Part shown: positions 1-5,566 of the stretch, piece by piece
Layout of the letters: each line of letters starts with the position of its first letter
How positions within the stretch are numbered: position 1 is the first letter of the stretch
From: Trueperaceae bacterium
GTDB taxonomy: Bacteria > Deinococcota > Deinococci > Deinococcales > Trueperaceae
Length of the DNA stretch: 5,566 bases
Assembly (NCBI GenBank): GCA_007128755.1
Contig: SKWV01000422.1
Coordinates: 1 to 5,566 of the forward strand
Direction: 5' to 3'
The notes under the pieces: model-generated
The model's input: the letters and a program-made list of their open reading frames with translations, nothing else
The model's database searches: none
Told to the model about the DNA's origin: nothing
Translations under genes and position numbers: made by a program

Positions 1-749
1 GCGAGCAGGTGCGCCAGCACCAGGGTGCGCTTCCCCTCGAGCAGGTCGCCCGCGAACTCCTTGCCGTAGCGCTGCCCGGCGACGCGCGGCGTGAGGTTGA
101 GGACGTCGTCGCGGATCTGGAACGCCGCGCCCAGGCGGTCGCCGATCGAGCCGAAGGCGGGGTCGGGCTCCACGGCGCTGGCGTGCGCCCCGAGGCGCAG
201 CGGGCTGGTGACGGTGTAGGCGGAGGTCTTGAGCTGCACCATCGAGAGGTAGTCGGCCTCGGTGATCGCGAACGCGCCCTGCGCCACCCACGCGAGGTCG
301 AGGTGTTGCCCTTCGGCGGTGCGAAGAATCATCCACAGGAACTCGCGCCGGACCGCGTCGGCATCGAACCCCGGAGCGTCCGGCAGATCGAGCAGCGCGG
401 CCCACATGCACACGTGCATGGCGTCGCCGACGTTGAGCGCGACCGCGAGCCCGACCGTCCGATGGAGCGCGGGGCTGCCTCGCCGCTCCTCGGAGTCGTC
501 CTCGATGTCGTCGTGGACCAGCACCCAGTTCTGGAACAGCTCGAGGGCGGCCGCGACGCTCAGGGCCCGCTCCGGGTCGCCGCCGTGCGCTTGCGTCGAG
601 AGCACGACCAGCGCGCCCCGGATCCGCTTGCCGCCGCGCTCGGGGTAGTCGCGCATGAGCGCGTGGAAGCGGGCCAGTTCGTCGATGGGGTGTCCGTGCG
701 GGAGCATGCCGAGCACGGCGCGCCCGATGCGTTCGCTCAGGTCGTCCAC
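1..749 (-). CDS. Polyprenyl (geranylgeranyl-type) diphosphate synthase, C-terminus cut by window edge
   Basis: Trans-isoprenyl diphosphate synthase, which condenses allylic diphosphates with isopentenyl diphosphate in the cytoplasm to make a C15-C20 or longer prenyl chain. Seen in 249 residues: GGKRIRG at 39-45, first Asp-rich motif DDIED at 80-84 followed by RR at 89-90, GQHLDL at 147-152, KT at 174-175, second Asp-rich motif DDVLN at 214-218 within FQIRDD, and GDLLEGKR at 234-241. The second motif ends in N, not D, as is known for many eukaryotic-type GGPP synthases. Trp75 sits five residues before the first motif; a bulky residue there limits chain length in some family members, so a short product is likely but not proven. 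The frame is open to base 1; family length suggests roughly 80 residues are missing. The GTG start at 749 is the first in-frame start after the stop of the upstream small gene (49-base gap); its ribosome site is weak. Later in-frame starts (codons 12 and 15) have none better. Confidence 0.93.
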   Translation of the reverse strand, partial: MDDLSERIGRAVLGMLPHGHPIDELARFHALMRDYPERGGKRIRGALVVLSTQAHGGDPERALSVAAALELFQNWVLVHDDIEDDSEERRGSPALHRTVGLAVALNVGDAMHVCMWAALLDLPDAPGFDADAVRREFLWMILRTAEGQHLDLAWVAQGAFAITEADYLSMVQLKTSAYTVTSPLRLGAHASAVEPDPAFGSIGDRLGAAFQIRDDVLNLTPRVAGQRYGKEFAGDLLEGKRTLVLAHLL

Positions 750-798
750 GCGCCGCCCGCACCCCGGCGACGCTCGTGAGGCGTGCGCACCGGCGGGG

Positions 799-981
799 TC
801 ACCGGAACAGGACGGTCGTCACGAACCAGGTCGCCACCAGCATGGCGACCACGAAGATCAGGATGTAGGGGAACGAGTCGCGATAGGTGGCCCACACCAG
901 GTGCCATGTATCGCGCCGCGATAGCTTCGGCCGAGAGTCGTGGTCTCGTTCGGGCTGCTCGCGGCGCGGCTGCTTGGCCAT
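799..981 (-). CDS. Small single-pass membrane protein, unknown function (60 aa)
   Basis: I do not recognise a family. The protein has a charged hydrophilic N-terminal part (residues 1-36, rich in Arg, Lys, Asp, Glu and Pro) and one strongly hydrophobic segment at about 37-59 (starting FPYILIFVVAML), ending in a single Arg. The basic flank before the membrane segment predicts N-terminus inside, C-terminus outside (positive-inside rule). There is no signal-peptidase site or lipobox. The ATG at 981 is well supported: GGAGG lies at 992-988 with 6 bases between it and the start. The gene begins 13 bases after the dppF stop and ends 49 bases before the prenyl-transferase start, so it is probably co-transcribed with both. 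A real gene is more likely than chance because of the ribosome site, fit to the operon spacing and a clear membrane segment; its role is open. Confidence 0.8.
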   Translation of the reverse strand: MAKQPRREQPERDHDSRPKLSRRDTWHLVWATYRDSFPYILIFVVAMLVATWFVTTVLFR

Positions 982-987
982 GTGGTG

Positions 988-992
988 CCTCC
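988..992 (-). promoter_or_regulatory. Ribosome binding site of the 60-aa membrane protein
   Basis: GGAGG on the minus strand, 6 bases before the ATG at 981 and just downstream of the dppF stop codon (997-995). This site is the main reason to accept the short gene and to fix its start. Confidence 0.75.
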
Positions 993-994
993 GG

Positions 995-3024
<2,030 letters not shown>

Positions 3025-3072
3025 CAGCTATGTACTCCCATGTGCACGCAGTGTACCCGATGTGCCCCGGGC

Positions 3073-3127
3073 CGGAGCGGGTGTCGCCCATGATGGCGCG
3101 ACAAAAGTACAACGGAGCATGTCGCCC
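3073..3127 (-). repeat. Imperfect direct repeat in the dppC-dppD gap
   Basis: Two copies of a split motif, written on the plus strand as CGGAGC then TGTCGCCC. They lie at 3073-3089 (3-base spacer GGG) and 3113-3127 (1-base spacer A). The fourteen repeated bases match exactly and the copies are 38-40 bases apart, about four helical turns. They could be a paired protein-binding site or a remnant of a local duplication. Short and unproven. Confidence 0.35.
3082..3103 (-). other. Short RNA hairpin in the dppC-dppD gap
   Basis: In the transcript sense TGTCGC (3103-3098) pairs with GCGACA (3087-3082), and inside it, after one bulged G, CCA pairs with TGG around a 3-base loop. That gives 6 plus 3 base pairs. 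No T-run follows, so it does not look like an intrinsic terminator. It could affect mRNA stability or the ratio of permease to ATPase. A second GCGACA at 3125-3120 could pair with the same TGTCGC, giving an alternative fold. It could also be chance in GC-rich DNA. Confidence 0.4.
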
Positions 3128-3146
3128 CACGGGCGGCCGGGCGCAT

Positions 3147-4355
3147 TCAGCGCCGCTTCTTCGGGTCGAAGGCGTCTCGCAAGCCGTCTCCGACGAGGTT
3201 CCAGGCCAAGACCGCGATGAAGATGGGGATGCCCGGGATGAGGAGCCAGGGCACGAACTGGATGCTCACGCCGCGGGCGGTGGCGTCGCGCAGCAGGATG
3301 CCCCAACTGGCGGAGTCGAGCTCGGACGGTCCGAGGCCGAGGAACGACAGCCCGACCTCGGCGAGGATGAACCCCGGGATGGCGAGCGTCAACACGACCA
3401 TCACGTAGCTCGCGGTGCCCGGCAGGAGGTGGCGGAACATGACCCGCGTCTCGCTCGCGCCCAGCGCCTTGGCGGCCGAGGCGTAGTCCATCTCACGCAG
3501 CGAGAAGACGAGGCTGCGGATGGTGCGGGCGATGCCGCCCCAGCCCACGAACCCGAGCACGACGACGATCATGAGGAAGGTCTGGGCGGACGTCATCTGG
3601 AGCCCGAAGAGCTGGGCGAGCGGATTTCGCGGGTCCTTGAGCAGGGTCGCCAGCACGATCAGCAAGAAGAGTCCGGGGATCGCGTCGAACACCTCGACGA
3701 GCCGCATGATGAAGTCGTCGACGAGCCCGCCGTAGAAGCCGGCGATCACCCCCAGCACGAGCCCCAGGATGAGCGACACCCACACCGCCAGCACGCCGAT
3801 GGTCAGCGAGACCTGCCCGCCGTACATCACGCGCGTGAAGAGGTCCTTACCGAGGTTGTTCGTCCCCCAGAGGAAGATGCGCCCGGGCTCCTCGACGCCG
3901 AAGAGGCGCAGGTCGCTCCTCCAGATCCCGAGCACCTTGTACGAGTGGTTCGGCCTACGGACGAAGAACTGGACCTCGTAGCGCGGACCCTCGGTGTCTT
4001 CGACCCAGACCTGCTGGCGCGTGACGGGGTGGCGTTCCGAGACGTAGGTGTAGACGAACGGCCGGGTGAGCCGGCCGGTCTCGGGGTCGGTCCAGTGGAC
4101 CGTCATCGGCGGCACGAAGGCCGCGGACGGCGAACGGCGGTACTCGTTCATGCCGTAGGGCGCCAGGAACCCGGCGAACGCCGCCATGAGGTACATGATC
4201 ACGAGCACACCGAGGCCGAAGAGCGCGACGTTGTGCTTGCGGAACTGCTCCCAGACGATCCGTGCCTGGCTCTTGGACCCCGAGGCGCCGACCTTCGCCG
4301 CGATGGGGGGCGCGGGGTCGGCCGCCGCCGCTCGCTCGGTGCTGCGGTCGCTCAC
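3147..4355 (-). CDS. dppC: Peptide/nickel-type ABC importer permease, DppC/OppC family, with enlarged outer loop
   Basis: Inner-membrane permease that forms the channel with DppB. In 402 residues: a hydrophilic Ala/Pro-rich N-tail (1-30), the OppC N-terminal region with first membrane segment at about 43-65, a long extracytoplasmic stretch (about 66-178), then five predicted membrane segments between 180 and 390. LWGTNNLGKDLFTR (162-175) is a variant of the family's LGTDxxGRDxxSR motif. The ATPase-contact EAA loop is at about 289-312 (YASAAKALGAS). At about 400 residues it exceeds the usual roughly 300 of DppC because of about 85-100 extra residues before that motif. I chose GTG at 4355 because GAGG at 4367-4364 lies 8 bases upstream and overlaps the dppB stop. 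GTG at 4364, three codons earlier and one base after that stop, is the alternative. It follows dppB by 10 bases, so coupling is likely. Confidence 0.94.
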   Translation of the reverse strand: MSDRSTERAAAADPAPPIAAKVGASGSKSQARIVWEQFRKHNVALFGLGVLVIMYLMAAFAGFLAPYGMNEYRRSPSAAFVPPMTVHWTDPETGRLTRPFVYTYVSERHPVTRQQVWVEDTEGPRYEVQFFVRRPNHSYKVLGIWRSDLRLFGVEEPGRIFLWGTNNLGKDLFTRVMYGGQVSLTIGVLAVWVSLILGLVLGVIAGFYGGLVDDFIMRLVEVFDAIPGLFLLIVLATLLKDPRNPLAQLFGLQMTSAQTFLMIVVVLGFVGWGGIARTIRSLVFSLREMDYASAAKALGASETRVMFRHLLPGTASYVMVVLTLAIPGFILAEVGLSFLGLGPSELDSASWGILLRDATARGVSIQFVPWLLIPGIPIFIAVLAWNLVGDGLRDAFDPKKRR

Positions 4356-4363
4356 GGCTGCCA

Positions 4364-4367
4364 CCTC
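4364..4367 (-). promoter_or_regulatory. Probable ribosome binding site of dppC
   Basis: GAGG on the minus strand overlapping the dppB TGA stop (4368-4366), 8 bases before the GTG at 4355. It favours that start over the GTG at 4364, which would have to initiate with no ribosome site. Confidence 0.5.
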
Positions 4368-5367
4368 ATGTGAACCGGATCCGCGGGTCGACCACCGCGA
4401 GCAGGATGTCGGAGATGAGGTTGCCGATCATCAGCAGCAGCGACGTGATCACGACGAAGCCGAGCACGACGTAGATGTCCTGGCGGGTGATGGCCTCGAG
4501 CAGCCGCGGGACGATGCCGGGCCACGCCATGACGATCTCGACCAACCCCGCGCCGCCGAGGAGCGACGGCAGGATGCCGCCGATGCCGGCGATGAACGGG
4601 ATCACGGCGGGGCGCAGCGCGTGCTTGTAGGTGACCGATCGATCGCCGAGCCCCTTGGCGCGCGCCGTGCGGATGAAGTCCGAGCCGAGGTACTCGATCA
4701 TCTGCCCGCGCAGCACCCTGGTGAACCCGGCGATGCCGCTCGTGGCGACCACGAACCCGGGGACCACCATGTGCCACATGATGTCCCAGAACTGCCGCCA
4801 CGGCGTGAACTGCTCCCAGCCGTTGCTGGTCATGCCGGCGACGGGGAAGACGAGCTGGGTATAGCCGAAGTGCTCCCGCGTGAAGCCGCGGAAGAGGAAG
4901 ATACCGAGGATCAGGACCTGAGCGAAGAAGAAGTTGGGGATCGCCAGGCCGAAGTAGCTGAAGGCCGAGATGGCCTGGTCTCCGAAGGTGTACTGCCGCA
5001 CCGCGGCGAACACGCCGAGCGGGATCGCCATCATGTACAGCAAGACGACGGCGAAGAGCGCGAGATAGATGGAGTTCTGCACCGGGCGCCGGATGACGTT
5101 CATCACCGGCTGGTTACTCGAGAACGAGAGCCCCAGGTTCCCCTGCACGAGGTTCCCCATCCAGCGGACGTACTGCACCATGATGGGCTGATCGAGCGCG
5201 AACTGCGAGCGCATCCGATCGATCGTCTCCTGCCGCACGTTCGGTTCGAGCGCCCGCTGGGAGACGAAGTCCCCGGGGACGAGCTGCGAGACCAGGAACG
5301 CCAGCAGGGTGGCCCCGACGAACGTCGGGATCAGGTGGATGAACCTGCGGATGATGTACGGGAGCAA
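4366..5367 (-). CDS. dppB: Peptide/nickel-type ABC importer permease, DppB/OppB family
   Basis: Inner-membrane permease, partner of DppC. In 333 residues the normal DppB plan is seen: N-terminal YIIRRFIHLIPT leading into membrane segment 1 (about 9-29), the conserved LVPGD at 29-33, an outer loop with LDQP (58-61) and GNLGLS (76-81), then membrane segments at about 98-123, 135-160, 197-217, 253-285 and 300-327. The cytoplasmic EAA loop, which contacts the ATPases, is at about 230-257 with RTARAKGL at 233-240. The C-terminus DPRIRF (327-332) is also a family mark. Length is normal. The start is TTG at 5367: GGAGG lies 6 bases upstream and the residues after it align with the usual family N-terminus, while no in-frame ATG or GTG lies nearby that would keep it. 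It is first in the permease-ATPase block and sits 157 bases after the stop of a probable upstream partner gene. Confidence 0.96.
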   Translation of the reverse strand: MLPYIIRRFIHLIPTFVGATLLAFLVSQLVPGDFVSQRALEPNVRQETIDRMRSQFALDQPIMVQYVRWMGNLVQGNLGLSFSSNQPVMNVIRRPVQNSIYLALFAVVLLYMMAIPLGVFAAVRQYTFGDQAISAFSYFGLAIPNFFFAQVLILGIFLFRGFTREHFGYTQLVFPVAGMTSNGWEQFTPWRQFWDIMWHMVVPGFVVATSGIAGFTRVLRGQMIEYLGSDFIRTARAKGLGDRSVTYKHALRPAVIPFIAGIGGILPSLLGGAGLVEIVMAWPGIVPRLLEAITRQDIYVVLGFVVITSLLLMIGNLISDILLAVVDPRIRFT

Positions 5368-5373
5368 ACGCGA

Positions 5374-5378
5374 CCTCC
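5374..5378 (-). promoter_or_regulatory. Ribosome binding site of dppB, deciding a TTG start
   Basis: GGAGG on the minus strand (extended context GGGAGGT), 6 bases before the TTG at 5367. It is the best Shine-Dalgarno match in the window and supports the rare TTG initiation codon. Confidence 0.75.
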
Positions 5379-5455
5379 CAGTCGGTCACACGCTCGGGTG
5401 CGAGGTATCCGTGACGGTGGCACGCTGGCCCGAGATACGGATGGGGTCGGAGTGG

Positions 5456-5488
5456 GGGTGGTCCGCGCGGCGTGCACGCGGACCACCC
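5456..5488 (-). other. Strong intercistronic stem-loop upstream of dppB
   Basis: A perfect 12-bp inverted repeat, GGGTGGTCCGCG (5488-5477 in the transcript sense) against CGCGGACCACCC (5467-5456), around a 9-base loop. One G-U and one G-C pair could extend the stem further into the loop. It lies between the stop of the upstream gene (5525) and the dppB ribosome site. No T-run follows, so it is not a classical intrinsic terminator. In ABC operons, stem-loops after the binding-protein gene are known to protect the upstream message and lower expression of the permeases; that role is inferred here. A rho-independent terminator lacking a U-tract, or a palindromic protein-binding site, are alternatives. 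Confidence 0.7.
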
Positions 5489-5510
5489 ATCAAGTCGTCG
5501 GAGGTCGTCC

Positions 5511-5528
5511 CCGAGGGGTCTCCCTCAG
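5511..5528 (-). other. Small hairpin at the stop codon of the upstream gene
   Basis: In the transcript sense CTGAGGG (5528-5522) can pair with CCCTCGG (5517-5511) around the loop AGAC: six Watson-Crick pairs plus one U-G. The TGA stop of the upstream frame is inside the left arm. No T-run follows. It may act with the larger stem-loop 23 bases downstream, or be chance. Confidence 0.3.
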
Positions 5529-5566
5529 CGGACGTGCGTCAGTTCGATCTGGCGGGTCCCGGTGAA
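5525..5566 (-). CDS. C-terminal end of an upstream gene, possibly the transporter's solute-binding protein (partial)
   Basis: The minus strand is open from the window edge for 13 codons, FTGTRQIELTHVR, then TGA at 5527-5525. This is too short to identify by sequence. Placement is the only argument: in this importer class the gene directly before dppB is often the extracytoplasmic solute-binding protein (SBP family 5). The same strand and the strong stem-loop in the following gap fit such an arrangement. The frame itself is an inference; the other two frames cannot be excluded on 42 bases. Confidence 0.4.
   Translation of the reverse strand, partial: FTGTRQIELTHVR

Noticed and set aside
9..779. 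A 256-codon open frame on the plus strand opposite the prenyl synthase.
   Set aside because: It is exactly opposite a minus-strand frame with every prenyl-synthase motif; its translation is Arg/Ala/Glu-rich with no family features. Typical of antisense frames in GC-rich DNA.
3050..3055. Minus-strand TACACT as a possible -10 box for a dppD promoter, and TTGTAC (3112-3107) as a -35.
   Set aside because: They are about 50 bases apart and neither has a partner at normal spacing (the sequence 17 bases before TACACT is GCTCCG). Not enough to call a promoter.
5368..5524. Search for a promoter in the gap before dppB (TTGATG near 5494, TATCTC and GATACC near 5405-5440).
   Set aside because: No pair of boxes at acceptable spacing. 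The gap is better explained by its hairpins and the dppB ribosome site.
4186..5565. A 459-codon plus-strand open frame spanning dppB and its upstream gap.
   Set aside because: Antisense shadow of dppB. It also crosses the intercistronic stem-loop, and its translation shows no membrane segments or known motif.

Overview
This is a GC-rich bacterial segment in which every supportable gene lies on the minus strand, so transcription runs from high to low coordinates. The very strong GC bias leaves long open frames on the plus strand and in the other minus frames. I read these as shadows: none shows a recognisable family, and they lie opposite or across well-conserved genes. The lineage cannot be fixed without a search. 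The prenyl-transferase (an Asp-rich DDIEDD first motif preceded by FQNWVLVH, and a second motif ending in N) and the long-loop DppC permease both resemble, from memory, proteins of the Deinococcota (Deinococcus/Truepera side). I offer that as a moderate-confidence inference.

Layout in transcription order. Positions 5566-5525 hold the last 13 codons and stop of an upstream gene, plausibly the solute-binding protein of the transporter. A 157-base gap follows, with a perfect 12-bp stem-loop and a weaker hairpin at the stop codon. Next come dppB (5367-4366), dppC (4355-3147), a 122-base gap with a short hairpin and an imperfect direct repeat, dppD (3024-2008) and dppF (2011-995, overlapping dppD by 4 bases). 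Thirteen bases later is a 60-residue single-pass membrane protein of unknown function (981-799). After 49 bases comes a trans-type polyprenyl diphosphate synthase of the geranylgeranyl-diphosphate-synthase type (749-1), cut by the window edge.

Functionally, dppB-dppC-dppD-dppF encode a complete membrane and ATPase core of a peptide/nickel/opine-type ABC importer: two different permeases and two different ATPases, each ATPase with the C-terminal oligopeptide-transporter cysteine cluster. The true substrate (peptide, nickel chelate, sugar or other) cannot be read from these subunits. The small membrane protein and the prenyl-transferase are close enough to be co-transcribed, but nothing seen links them biochemically to the transporter.

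Starts are largely non-ATG: TTG for dppB, GTG for dppC, dppF and the prenyl-transferase. They are supported by Shine-Dalgarno sequences for the first three. I did not find a new biological system here. The most interesting features are the intercistronic RNA hairpins, the unknown small membrane protein and the enlarged outer loop of DppC. No stretch longer than about 160 bases lacks a gene.
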